Shown: positions 37,397-45,365 of the stretch, in pieces | Layout of the letters: each line of letters begins with the position of its first letter | Position numbering within the stretch: the first letter of the stretch is position 1 | NCBI RefSeq assembly: GCF_000725625.1 | Contig: NZ_JOHS01000029.1 | Span: 77,968-141,967, forward strand | Direction of reading: 5' to 3' | Length of the DNA: 64,000 nucleotides | Origin: Streptomyces sp. NRRL F-6676 | GTDB taxonomy: Bacteria > Actinomycetota > Actinomycetes > Streptomycetales > Streptomycetaceae | Made by a program: the position numbers and the translations under genes | The notes under the pieces: model-generated | The model's input: only the letters and a program-made list of their open reading frames with translations | Databases searched by the model: none | What the model was told of the DNA's origin: nothing

Positions 37397-37918
37397 GTGG
37401 AGATGGACTTCCAGGCTTTCGTTGCCGCCAGGTCGGCCGCGCTGTTCCGGAGTGCCCTCGTCCTGACGGGCGACCGTGAGGCGGCCGAGGATCTGGTCCA
37501 GGAGACTCTGGAGCGGGCCTGCCGTAAATGGCGCGTCATCGCGGAGAAGGACGCTCCGGACCTCTATGTGCGGAGAATCATGGTGAACCTGGCCAATGAC
37601 CGCTGGCGCAGGTTCCGCCGGCTCGTCACGACCTCCGATCCGGGAAGCGGCGACAAGGCCGCACCGGGGGACGAGTTCGGACGGGTCGACAACCGGGACC
37701 AGTTGGTGCGGGCACTACAGCTACTGCCCATGCGGATGCGCACGGTCGTGGTGCTGCGGTACTTCCATGACCTCTCCGACGCCGAGATCGCGGACGACCT
37801 GGGCATATCGCCCAGCACGGTGCGCTCGCAGCTCGCGCGCGGGATCGAGAAGCTCAGGGAGCAGTTCCCCACGCTCTCCGCCCCTTCGCCACAGCGGCAC
37901 ACGGAAGGAATCCGATGA
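37397..37918 (+). CDS. SigE-family (ECF) RNA polymerase sigma factor
   Basis: ECF sigma factor of 173 residues in the SigE-like subgroup. Region 2 runs about 5-75 (FQAFVAARSAALFRSALVLT, AAEDLVQETLERACRKW with the -10-contacting helix, DLYVRRIMVNLANDRWRR), and region 4 about 105-160 (LQLLPMRMRTVVVLRYFHDL, DAEIADDLGISPSTVRSQLA). I choose GTG 37397 with GGAGGGG just upstream; ATG 37403 is nearly equal. The stop overlaps the following gene (ATGA), which encodes a small membrane protein that may act as an anti-sigma factor. Its targets are unknown. Confidence 0.9.
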   Translation: MEMDFQAFVAARSAALFRSALVLTGDREAAEDLVQETLERACRKWRVIAEKDAPDLYVRRIMVNLANDRWRRFRRLVTTSDPGSGDKAAPGDEFGRVDNRDQLVRALQLLPMRMRTVVVLRYFHDLSDAEIADDLGISPSTVRSQLARGIEKLREQFPTLSAPSPQRHTEGIR

Positions 37919-38421
37919 CCTCGTACGACGACGCTCGGCCCTTCGGCGGCCGCACACCCTTCGAAGAGGAACTGATGAACGCCATGAACCAGTACGCGGA
38001 CTCCGCCGAGGCCCCCGAGTTCGACGCGCCCCGCATCCTGCGCCGTACCCGGCGCCGGCGCACCCTCGGTGTCGCCGCCGTCGCCGCCGCCCTCATCGCG
38101 GTGGGCACGGGCACGGCCCTGGCCACCTCCGCCACGGGCGGCGGCAACAGCTCGACCCCGGCGGCCACCAGCACGGCCACCAGCAGCGATGCCACCACCG
38201 TCCTGTACAACCACCCCAAGGGCGGCACCGTGCCGGTCGACTTCGAGGGCTGGAACTCTCAGGACGTCAGGGCGTACATGAGCAAGATGCAGACGAAGGC
38301 CGAGTTCACCAAGGAGGCCGTCAAGGGCTGCAAGCCGGGCTCGGTGATCGGCGTCTCCCCGCACGCACCGGAGACCGTCAAGAAGGGCGACACGATCACC
38401 TTCGCCCTCTGCGCCGGCTGA
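37915..38421 (+). CDS. Membrane protein with PASTA-like C-terminus, probable sigma-factor partner
   Basis: Protein of 168 residues. A cytoplasmic N-terminus of about 50 residues (FEEELMNAMNQYADSAEAP) is followed by a basic stretch (RRTRRRRT), one membrane segment (LGVAAVAAALIAVGTGTALA), a Ser/Thr/Ala linker, and a C-terminal domain of about 75 residues with two Cys (KGCKPGSVIGV and FALCAG). The end, TVKKGDTITFALCAG, looks like a PASTA beta strand. The arrangement and the ATGA overlap with the ECF sigma gene match anti-sigma factors, but a typical zinc-binding anti-sigma domain is not seen. It could sense the cell wall. Confidence 0.75.
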   Translation: MTSYDDARPFGGRTPFEEELMNAMNQYADSAEAPEFDAPRILRRTRRRRTLGVAAVAAALIAVGTGTALATSATGGGNSSTPAATSTATSSDATTVLYNHPKGGTVPVDFEGWNSQDVRAYMSKMQTKAEFTKEAVKGCKPGSVIGVSPHAPETVKKGDTITFALCAG

Positions 38422-38444
38422 CTGACCCGGCCCCGAAACACCAC

Positions 38445-38479
38445 GACGCCCGCCCCTGCGCCAATCAGGGGCGGGCGTC
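38445..38479 (+). terminator. Terminator after the sigma operon
   Basis: Perfect 14-base arms (38445-38458 and 38466-38479) with a 7-base loop, 23 bases after the stop codon. Confidence 0.88.
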
Positions 38480-38853
38480 CGCCACAGCATCGCACCGGTC
38501 CGCCCTGTGTCGTGATACACCGTCGGCTTCGCCCGCAGCCTTCTCCCCGGCCAGAAGAAGGCGACGTATGTGCCGAGGGCGACCGGGTCGAGATCGTGAC
38601 CGGCGATCGAACCTGAATGAGTTGGCCGAATTCGCGTGGCCAATATGGCGCCTTTTCGATGCTCAGGAGAACCTCAATGAACATCAACATCCTTGACGTA
38701 TTGCGATTGTTGTGTGCACGATAAGTGAAACGCGAGGCCAAAGGTGAGCGCGCCGGTGCGGGGGCGGGGGAGAGTGGTGAGGCGCTCGATCGCGTCCTGT
38801 ATCCGCCGCTCAATGGCGTCCTGAGACAGGCGTGAATGAGGGGGAAGTATCGC
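38480..38853 (+). other. AT-richer intergenic region with a possible 15-codon leader
   Basis: About 370 bases, partly lower in G+C than its neighbours, with no long gene. One short frame is plausible: AGGAG at about 38664, then ATG 38677 to TAA 38722, coding 15 residues that end in Cys-Ala-Arg (MNINILDVLRLLCAR). It could be a leader peptide upstream of the secreted-protein gene. The stretch at 38500-38620 looks like decayed coding sequence but I cannot identify it. Confidence 0.4.
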
Positions 38854-39591
38854 ATGCGCTTCACGGGTGCACGGGGATTAGCGGCTTCTGTAGGCGTCGT
38901 GCTGGCAGGGCTGGGAGCGGTTGATTCCCCAGCTTCGGCCCAGGCTGCGGACAGTGTCGCTTCTGTCCAGATCGCCGAGTTCGAGGCGGCGACGGCGGCG
39001 CGCTCCGACCAGGGAGATGCGCAAGCTGCACAGACATTGGATCAGTTCAAAGCTCTTTCCGGTGAGGAAAAGGAGCGGTTCGTGAAGCTGATCAACGATC
39101 CCGATATTTACAAGCAGATATTCGAGGTGTCGGATCAGGTCTCGGAGCCCGGGATGCAGGCGCGGATCGCGCTGGCCGAGGGCGATGTGGTGGTCGAGGT
39201 GACGAGCGAGAACGGTGTCACCGAGACTCCCGCTGCGGAGGGGCAGGTGTCGGCCGCGGCCAGTACGGTGACGCGGTGGGCCAGTCACACGAACACCGAC
39301 AAGGTCCTCGGCATCAAGATTTCCGCGACCAAAGTGACGACGAACTACCAGACAAGAGGCAAGGACACGACCAAGGTTTTGCCCGGCACGGCCCAATCGT
39401 ATGAGTACATCCCCGGATGCTCACTCAGTCATGGGGTGGTTGACGAGTGGATTTCGGCGGAGCCCGCGGACAACGCTCAGACCGAAACAATCTGGACGGC
39501 TGACTGTGCGGGTAGCAGTTGGGACGGCCGTCAGCGCGTTTGGGGTGACTATCGCGGATACGTCGGTGGTTACCTCAAGGTCTTCAAATAG
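38854..39591 (+). CDS. Secreted protein with a TTA codon
   Basis: Protein of 245 residues with a signal peptide (MRFTGARGLAASVGVVLAGLGA, cleavage near SPASAQA). The mature part has a helical first half (VQIAEFEAATAARSDQGDA, FKALSGEEKERFVKLINDP) and a second half rich in Thr/Ser/Trp with two Cys (PGCSLSHG, TADCAGSS). Codon 9 is TTA (38878-38880), which makes translation dependent on the bldA leucyl-tRNA. The start ATG at 38854 is supported by GGGGGAAG; an ATG at 38836 lacks a ribosome site. Codon use is less G+C-rich at third positions than in neighbours (for example ATATTCGAG), suggesting acquisition. No family recognised. Confidence 0.75.
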   Translation: MRFTGARGLAASVGVVLAGLGAVDSPASAQAADSVASVQIAEFEAATAARSDQGDAQAAQTLDQFKALSGEEKERFVKLINDPDIYKQIFEVSDQVSEPGMQARIALAEGDVVVEVTSENGVTETPAAEGQVSAAASTVTRWASHTNTDKVLGIKISATKVTTNYQTRGKDTTKVLPGTAQSYEYIPGCSLSHGVVDEWISAEPADNAQTETIWTADCAGSSWDGRQRVWGDYRGYVGGYLKVFK

Positions 39592-39665
39592 GGTAGATTG
39601 CCTCGGCGACCTGGTTCGCGTGGTGCTCGATTCGTGAAATGTCAGTCCTGGGCAAGGAGAATGCG

Positions 39666-39785
39666 ATGTTTTCGCAAGCCGGCGTCGCTCCATTCGTCAC
39701 GGTAATCGTCGTCCTGGTGATCGCGGCGGCGGCCGGGTACGGCCTCTGGGTGAAGAACCGTTCCCGCTCGAAGAGCGAGGACTGA
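39666..39785 (+). CDS. Small single-pass membrane protein
   Basis: A 39-residue gene. AAGGAGA at 39654-39660 precedes the ATG at 39666. The sequence starts MFSQAGVAPF, has one hydrophobic helix (VTVIVVLVIAAAAGYGLW), and ends with a basic then acidic tail (VKNRSRSKSED). This topology (short external N-terminus, one membrane helix, positive cytoplasmic tail) fits a small membrane regulator or a type I toxin-like peptide. It sits 74 bases after the TTA-codon gene and immediately before a strong terminator. No relatives known to me. Confidence 0.65.
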   Translation: MFSQAGVAPFVTVIVVLVIAAAAGYGLWVKNRSRSKSED

Positions 39786-39796
39786 GGCAGATGAAC

Positions 39797-39836
39797 GGAA
39801 AGGCCGGCCGAACCTGACAGTTCGGCCGGCCTTTCC
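39797..39836. terminator. Bidirectional terminator at the end of the accessory island
   Basis: Perfect 17-base arms (39797-39813 and 39820-39836) with a 6-base loop, between the convergent small membrane-protein gene and metG. Confidence 0.9.
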
Positions 39837-39882
39837 GTCGGCTCTGCTTCAACGAGGGGGGCGATGTGAACGCCCGGCTCTC

Positions 39883-41499
39883 TTAAGCCGTCGGCTTTTC
39901 CTCCAGGCGGGGGAAGAGGACCGCGCCCTTCGTGATCGTCGCGCCGGCCGGGAGGCGGCCCCAGTCGGCGGACTCCTGGACGTGCTGGTCGGCGAGGGCG
40001 CCCAGGGTCGGTTCCGCGCCCAGGGAGTCCCAGAGCTTCTGGCTCGTGTCCGGCATGATCGGGTTCAGGAGGACCGCCACCGCGCGGAGGGACTCCGCGG
40101 CGGTGTAGAGGATCGTGGCCAGGCGGGCCTGGCCCTCCGGCGAGGTGTCCTTGGCGACCTTCCACGGCTCCTGTTCCGTGAGGTAGCCGTTGACCTGCTT
40201 GACGAAGTCGAAGATCGCCAGGATGCCGCCCTGGAAGTCCAGTTCCTCGCCGATCGCGCGGTCCGCCGTCTCGACCGCCTTCGTCAGGCCGGCCCGGACC
40301 GCCGCCTCCGCCTCGCCGTCCGCCGCCGACGCCGGCAGCTCGCCGCCGAAGTACTTGCCGACCATCGCCGCCACGCGGGACGCCAGGTTGCCGTAGTCGT
40401 TCGCCAGCTCGCTGGTGTAGCGGGCGGAGAAGTCCTCCCACGAGAAGCTGCCGTCCTGCCCGAACGCGATCGCGCGCAGGAAGTACCACCGGTAGGCGTC
40501 CACGCCGAAGTGCGTGGTCAGATCCTGCGGCTTGATGCCGGTCAGGTTCGACTTCGACATCTTCTCGCCGCCGACCATCAGCCAGCCGTTGGCCGCGACC
40601 TTCCCCGGCAGCGGCAGCCCCTGCGCCATCAGCATCGCCGGCCAGATCACCGCGTGGAAGCGCAGGATGTCCTTGCCGACCAGATGCACGTCGGCCGGGA
40701 ACGTCTCCTCGAACTTCTGCTCGTTCTCGTTGTAGCCGACCGCCGTCGCGTAGTTCAGCAGCGCGTCGACCCACACGTAGATCACGTGCTTCTCGTCCCA
40801 GGGGATCGGGATGCCCCAGTCGAACGTCGAACGGGAGATGGAGAGGTCCTGGAGGCCCTGGCGGACGAAGTTCACGACCTCGTTGCGCGCCGACTCCGGC
40901 TGGACGAAGCCCGGGTTCGCCTCGTAGTACGCGAGGAGCTTGTCGGTGTACTCGCTCAGGCGGAAGAAGTAGTTCTCCTCGCTGAGGATCTCCACCGGCT
41001 TCTTGTGGATCGGGCACAGCTTCTGGCCCGCGAACTCGCCCTCGCCGTCGAGCAGTTCGCCCGGGAGCTTGTACTCCTCGCAGCCCACGCAGTACGGGCC
41101 CTCGTAGCCGCCCTTGTAGATCTCGCCCTTGTCGTACAGGTCCTGCACGAACTCCTGGACGCGGTCGGTGTGCCGCTTCTGCGTGGTGCGGATGAAGTCG
41201 TCGTTCGCGATGTCCAGGTGCTCCCACAGGGGTTCCCAGGACTCCGTGACGAGCTTGTCGGCCCAGGCCTGCGGGGTGACCCCGTTCGCCTCGGCCGTGC
41301 GCATGATCTTCTGACCGTGCTCGTCCGTGCCGGTGAGGTACCACACCTTCTCGCCGCGCTGACGGTGCCAGCGGGTGAGCACGTCGCCTGCGACGGTCGT
41401 GTAGGCGTGGCCCAGGTGAGGAGCGTCGTTGACGTAGTAGATGGGGGTCGAGACGTAGTACGCCTTCGCCCCCTGCTTCTCGGATCCAGTGGCCGCCAT
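39883..41499 (-). CDS. metG: Methionyl-tRNA synthetase
   Basis: Class I aminoacyl-tRNA synthetase of 538 residues. The HIGH motif is HLGH in DAPHLGHAYTTVAGDVL, and KMSKS is GGEKMSKSNLTG. A CxxC-type zinc knuckle appears in YCVGCEEYKLPGELL with a later Cys (KLCPIHKKP), so one knuckle has fewer cysteines than the four-Cys type. The C-terminal helical anticodon-binding part ends near 520, and no C-terminal tRNA-binding dimer domain follows, as usual for the shorter actinobacterial enzymes. Start ATG 41499. It is an essential gene. Confidence 0.96.
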   Translation of the reverse strand: MAATGSEKQGAKAYYVSTPIYYVNDAPHLGHAYTTVAGDVLTRWHRQRGEKVWYLTGTDEHGQKIMRTAEANGVTPQAWADKLVTESWEPLWEHLDIANDDFIRTTQKRHTDRVQEFVQDLYDKGEIYKGGYEGPYCVGCEEYKLPGELLDGEGEFAGQKLCPIHKKPVEILSEENYFFRLSEYTDKLLAYYEANPGFVQPESARNEVVNFVRQGLQDLSISRSTFDWGIPIPWDEKHVIYVWVDALLNYATAVGYNENEQKFEETFPADVHLVGKDILRFHAVIWPAMLMAQGLPLPGKVAANGWLMVGGEKMSKSNLTGIKPQDLTTHFGVDAYRWYFLRAIAFGQDGSFSWEDFSARYTSELANDYGNLASRVAAMVGKYFGGELPASAADGEAEAAVRAGLTKAVETADRAIGEELDFQGGILAIFDFVKQVNGYLTEQEPWKVAKDTSPEGQARLATILYTAAESLRAVAVLLNPIMPDTSQKLWDSLGAEPTLGALADQHVQESADWGRLPAGATITKGAVLFPRLEEKPTA

Positions 41500-41546
41500 G
41501 GTCGAAATCCTACTGGTCCGGAGAAGGTGGCTTCACATGTGTTTCG

Positions 41547-41581
41547 GGGCGGACGGCGCGGGGTAATCCCGCGGACCGCCC
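41547..41581 (-). terminator. Probable terminator after the VWA gene
   Basis: Nested hairpin: outer GGGCGG/CCGCCC (41547-41552, 41576-41581) and inner CGCGGG/CCCGCG (41557-41562, 41568-41573) around GTAAT, with small bulges. It lies 25 bases past the VWA gene stop. Confidence 0.65.
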
Positions 41582-41605
41582 GCCCCGGCCGTTCCGGCGG
41601 CTCCC

Positions 41606-42970
41606 CTACGGGCGCCAGGTCGCCAGTACGCCCTCGTAGAGCTCCTTGTCGGTGAGCTCGCGGGGGGTGGGGCCCGCGTGGAAGAAGGAGGTGTTCTCCG
41701 TCTTCAGCTTGCGGAGGTAGTCGAACGCCTTGTTCTCGTGCTCGCCGAACGCGACGAAGGAGAAGAAGACCTCGGGGTGGCTCGCCGCCGCGTTCGTGAG
41801 GGCCTGCGTGGCCGGGGTCTTCGCGTCGGGGGCGCCGTCCGTCTGGAAGATCACCAGCGCGGGGGTGCCGGCGGGCTCCTCGGCGTGCCGGGCGAGGACC
41901 GCCTCGACGGCGGCGTGGTAGCTCGTACGGCCCATGCGGCCGAGGCCCGCGTGCAGCTCGTCGATCGTGTTCTCGTGTGCGCCGAGGGTCAGCTCGCCGG
42001 TGCCGTCCAGTTCCGTGGAGAAGAACGTGACGTGGACGGTGGCCTCGGGGTCCAGGTGGGCGGCGAGGGCGAGGGCCTGCTCGCCGAGGGCCTGGGCGGA
42101 GCCGTCCTTGTAGTACGGGCGCATGGAGGCCGAGCGGTCCAGGACGAGGTGGACCTTGGCGCGGGTGCCGGTGAGGTCGTGGCGGCGGAGGGCCGTGCCG
42201 GCGGCCTTGTAGGCGGTGCTGAGGGCGGGGGCGGTGGTGCGGATGCGCGACGCGGGCGTCGCCGGGTTCCTTTTTGCGGCCTCGGCTTCGCCTTCGGCCT
42301 CGTTGGTTTTCCCGCCCGCACCACCCGTGGCGCTTTCGTCGTCGGGTGCGGGTGGCCCCTGTGGGGCTTCCGGTGCGTCGGCGGCCGCGGGTTCGGGGGC
42401 GGGCTCCGATACGGGTTCGGGGGCGGGAGCGGGCTCCGGCTCCTGTACGGCTTCGGGGGCGGGAGCGGGCTCCGGTTCGGGCTCGGGGGCCTCGGCCGTC
42501 TTCGGCTCCTCGGGAGCCTGCGGGGCCTCCGCCGCCGCCGGCTCCTCCGCCGCCACCGGTTCCGGCTCCGCCGTCACCGTCGGTTCCGGTTCCGGCTCTG
42601 CCGACACCGTCGGCTCCGGTTCCGGTTCCGGCTCTGCCGCAGCCGTCGGCTCCGCCTCGTCCGCCGGCCTCGTCGGTTTGGGGACCGTGACGTTGTCGAA
42701 CGCCGCCGACACCAGGTCGTGTTCGTCGTGGCTCTCGCCGCTCTCCTGGCGGGGGTCCGGCACGAGCGCCGCGGGCTTCGGCGCCGGCGTCGGTTCCGTC
42801 GCCGGGGACGGGACCTTCGGTGCCGGGGCCGGCTCCTCGGGGGCCGCCACCGGTGCCGTCTCCTGCGCGGGGAGCCGCTCCGGCTCCGCCGTCACCACGC
42901 TCTCCGTCCCGTCCTTGCGCCCCTTGCGTGAGCGGCCGAACGCATTCCGCAGAAGAGTGAGAAGTCCCAT
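41606..42970 (-). CDS. VWA-domain protein with long Pro/Glu/Ala region
   Basis: Cytoplasmic protein of 454 residues. After a short basic start (MGLLTLLRNAFGRSRKGRKD) come about 200 residues of Pro/Glu/Ala/Thr repeats (EPEP, PEPE patterns), then a C-terminal VWA domain (about 260-450) with a MIDAS motif in LVLDRSASMRPYY and later conserved Thr (FFSTELDGTGELTL) and Asp (FQTDGAPDAKT). This arrangement resembles the TerF/TerY-like proteins of tellurium-resistance-type gene sets. No TerD genes are adjacent. The repeat region is probably a disordered spacer and could vary in length between strains. Start ATG 42970. Confidence 0.82.
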   Translation of the reverse strand: MGLLTLLRNAFGRSRKGRKDGTESVVTAEPERLPAQETAPVAAPEEPAPAPKVPSPATEPTPAPKPAALVPDPRQESGESHDEHDLVSAAFDNVTVPKPTRPADEAEPTAAAEPEPEPEPTVSAEPEPEPTVTAEPEPVAAEEPAAAEAPQAPEEPKTAEAPEPEPEPAPAPEAVQEPEPAPAPEPVSEPAPEPAAADAPEAPQGPPAPDDESATGGAGGKTNEAEGEAEAAKRNPATPASRIRTTAPALSTAYKAAGTALRRHDLTGTRAKVHLVLDRSASMRPYYKDGSAQALGEQALALAAHLDPEATVHVTFFSTELDGTGELTLGAHENTIDELHAGLGRMGRTSYHAAVEAVLARHAEEPAGTPALVIFQTDGAPDAKTPATQALTNAAASHPEVFFSFVAFGEHENKAFDYLRKLKTENTSFFHAGPTPRELTDKELYEGVLATWRP

Positions 42971-43115
42971 CAGCGCAACCCTTCGCATGAGGTGAAGCCC
43001 GTCAATCCCTGGCCAGGACGGACACGTAAGGTTAGCGGTCACGGCTGGTGATCTTCGGCAGGGTACGAACACCGCCGCAGCACGCTGCCCCGGAACGCCG
43101 AACGGCTGCCCGCCC

Positions 43116-43167
43116 GTTCATTCCATCGCCGTACGGCCACCACGCGTTCACCGGCCGTTCGGGCGAG
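43116..43167 (+). promoter_or_regulatory. Candidate PHO box upstream of the PhoX-like gene
   Basis: Two adjacent 11-base units, GTTCACCGGCC (43146-43156) and GTTCGGGCGAG (43157-43167), and a further GTTCATTCCAT at 43116. Streptomyces PhoP binds 11-base direct repeats of the GTTCACC type, and the downstream gene encodes a phosphatase. The second unit is only a partial match. Confidence 0.5.
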
Positions 43168-43237
43168 CGTCCCGCTCCCGCACACGCACCGCCCCTAACG
43201 TCACGCGGACACCAAGGGAAAGTGTGGGGAGTGCAAA

Positions 43238-45310
43238 GTGCCCAAGCTGCTGCCGCTCATCGGCTCGCATCCCGGCGGACGGTCCGCCCTGACCTGTCGG
43301 TTCCGCTGCGGTGACGCCTGCTTCCACGAGGTGCCCAACGCCAGCGACAACGAGTACGTGGGCGACGTCATCGCCGGTGCCGTGCGCCGGCGCGCGCTGC
43401 TGCGCGGGGCCGCCGTCACCGCGGTCGTGGCGGCGACGGGCGCGGTCGGCGTCACCGCCGGTGCCCCCGGGGCGAGCGCCGCCCCGGCCGCGCACGGCGG
43501 CCACGGTGCCGCGAAGAAGGGCGGCCGCCGCGCCGCCCGCGGGCTGCGCTTCGACGCCGTCGCGCCGAACACCGCCGACGCCGTCACCGTCCCCGACGAC
43601 TACCGGCAGAACGTCGTCATCCGTTGGGGAGAACCGATTCTGCGCGGGGCGCCCGCCTTCGACCCGGAGAACCAGACCGCCAAGGCGCAGGCCGGGCAGT
43701 TCGGTTACAACAACGACTTCCTCGCTCTCCTCCCGCTCCCCGGTGAGCACAACCGGCAGCTTCTCGTCGCCAACCACGAGTACACCGACGAGATCCTGAT
43801 GTTCCGCGGCTACGACGCTGAGAACCCGACCCGGCAGCAGGTCGAGGTCGCCTGGGCCGCGCACGGTCTCTCCGCCGTCGTGGTGGAGGGGGACCGGCGG
43901 ACCGGACGGCTCGTCGCCGTGCCCCGGCACCACCTCAACCGGCGCGTCACCGCCACCACCGAGTTCCGCCTCACCGGCCCCGCCGCCGGCTCCGACCTGC
44001 TGAAGACCTCCGTCGACCGCACCGGCCGCAAGGTGCTCGGCACCCTCAACAACTGCTCCGGCGGCACCACCCCGTGGGGCACCACGCTGCACGGCGAGGA
44101 GAACTTCAACCAGTACTTCGCGAACGGCTCCCGCGCCACCGACACCCGCTACGGCATCGGCACGGGCACCACCGAGCGCAAGTGGGAACGGTTCGACAAG
44201 CGGTTCGACATCGCCCAGGAGCCCAACGAGGTCCACCGCTTCGGCTACGTCGTCGAGTTCGACCCGTACGACCCCGACTCCACGCCCCGCAAGCACACCG
44301 CGCTCGGCCGCTTCAAGCACGAGGCGGCGACCGTGCGGATGACCGACGACGGCCGGCCCGTCGTCTACACCGGCGACGACGAACGGTTCGACTACTTCTA
44401 CAAGTTCGTCGGCAGCAAGCGGATGCACAAGGGCAACAGCCGCGCCGCCCATGAGCACAACCTCACCCTCCTCGACGAGGGCACCCTCTACGTCGCCCGC
44501 CTCACCGGCGACTCGCCCGCGGCCGACATCGACGGCACCGGGAAGCTGCCCGCCGACGGCGAGTTCGACGGCGGCGGCGAGTGGATCCCGCTGGCCACCG
44601 CCACCGCGAAGGGCGCCGTCTCGCACGTCGAGGGGATGACGGCCGAGGAGGTCTTCGTCTTCACGCGCCTCGCCGGTGACAAGGCGGGCGCCACCAAGAT
44701 GGACCGCCCCGAGGACATCGAGCCCTCCCCGCGCACCGGCAAGGTGTACGTGGCGCTCACCAACAACACCAACCGCGGCAAGAGCGGGTACGCCGCCGCC
44801 GACGAGCCCAACCCGCGCAACGCCAACAAGCACGGGCACGTCCTGGAGCTCACCGAGCGCCGCAACCGCGCGGACGCCACCACGTTCGGCTGGTCGCTGT
44901 TCCTGGTCGCGGGCGACCCGGAGGACCCCTCCACCTACTTCGCGGGCTTCCCCAAGGACCGGGTCAGCCCGATCTCCTGCCCGGACAACGTCGCCTTCGA
45001 CCCGCACGGCAACCTGTGGATCTCCACCGACGGCAACCAGCTCGGCTCGCACGACGGACTGTTCGGCGTCGCCGTGCAGGGTGACCGGCGCGGTGAGCTG
45101 AAGCAGTTCCTGACCGTGCCGACCGGCGCCGAGACCTGCGGCCCGCTGGTGCAGGACCGCCGGGTCCTGGTGGCCGTGCAGCACCCCGGCGAGGTCGACG
45201 GGGCGACGGTGGACCGGCCCGCCAGCACCTGGCCCGACGGCCCCGGCCGCATCGTCCGCCCGGCGGTCGTCGCGGTGTGGCGCGCGGACGGGGAGGACGT
45301 CGGCGTCTGA
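43238..45310 (+). CDS. PhoX-family secreted phosphatase
   Basis: Protein of 690 residues in the PhoX (DUF839) family of calcium- and iron-dependent alkaline phosphatases. It begins with a long N-region containing three Cys (CRFRCGDAC), then a twin-arginine-type motif (RRRALLRG near 50-57), a hydrophobic stretch and cleavage near GASAAPAA, so it should be exported by Tat with cofactor. Landmarks of the propeller: LLVANHEYTDEILMF, TLNNCSGGTTPWGTTLHGEE, RFKHEAATVRMTDDGRPV, GDDERFDYFYKFVG, MDRPEDIEPSPRTGKVYVAL, DNVAFDPHGNLWISTDG. The GTG at 43238 follows GGGGAG. Phosphate-starvation control is suggested by the candidate PHO box. Confidence 0.9.
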   Translation: MPKLLPLIGSHPGGRSALTCRFRCGDACFHEVPNASDNEYVGDVIAGAVRRRALLRGAAVTAVVAATGAVGVTAGAPGASAAPAAHGGHGAAKKGGRRAARGLRFDAVAPNTADAVTVPDDYRQNVVIRWGEPILRGAPAFDPENQTAKAQAGQFGYNNDFLALLPLPGEHNRQLLVANHEYTDEILMFRGYDAENPTRQQVEVAWAAHGLSAVVVEGDRRTGRLVAVPRHHLNRRVTATTEFRLTGPAAGSDLLKTSVDRTGRKVLGTLNNCSGGTTPWGTTLHGEENFNQYFANGSRATDTRYGIGTGTTERKWERFDKRFDIAQEPNEVHRFGYVVEFDPYDPDSTPRKHTALGRFKHEAATVRMTDDGRPVVYTGDDERFDYFYKFVGSKRMHKGNSRAAHEHNLTLLDEGTLYVARLTGDSPAADIDGTGKLPADGEFDGGGEWIPLATATAKGAVSHVEGMTAEEVFVFTRLAGDKAGATKMDRPEDIEPSPRTGKVYVALTNNTNRGKSGYAAADEPNPRNANKHGHVLELTERRNRADATTFGWSLFLVAGDPEDPSTYFAGFPKDRVSPISCPDNVAFDPHGNLWISTDGNQLGSHDGLFGVAVQGDRRGELKQFLTVPTGAETCGPLVQDRRVLVAVQHPGEVDGATVDRPASTWPDGPGRIVRPAVVAVWRADGEDVGV

Positions 45311-45316
45311 CGTCCG

Positions 45317-45356
45317 GGACGGGGGCGCGGCGGGGTGACCGGCCGCGCCCCCGTCC
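45317..45356. terminator. Terminator after the PhoX-like gene
   Basis: Perfect 15-base arms (45317-45331 and 45342-45356) with a 10-base loop, between convergent genes. Confidence 0.85.
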
Positions 45357-45365
45357 TGTCCCGTC

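Noticed and set aside
38500..38620. Possible remnant of a transposase
   Set aside because: The region looks like decayed coding sequence, but I could not match any frame to a transposase family, and no terminal inverted repeats are seen.
42400..42660. Repeated GGTTCCGG-type sequence
   Set aside because: It is the coding sequence of the Pro/Glu repeats in the VWA protein, not an independent DNA element.
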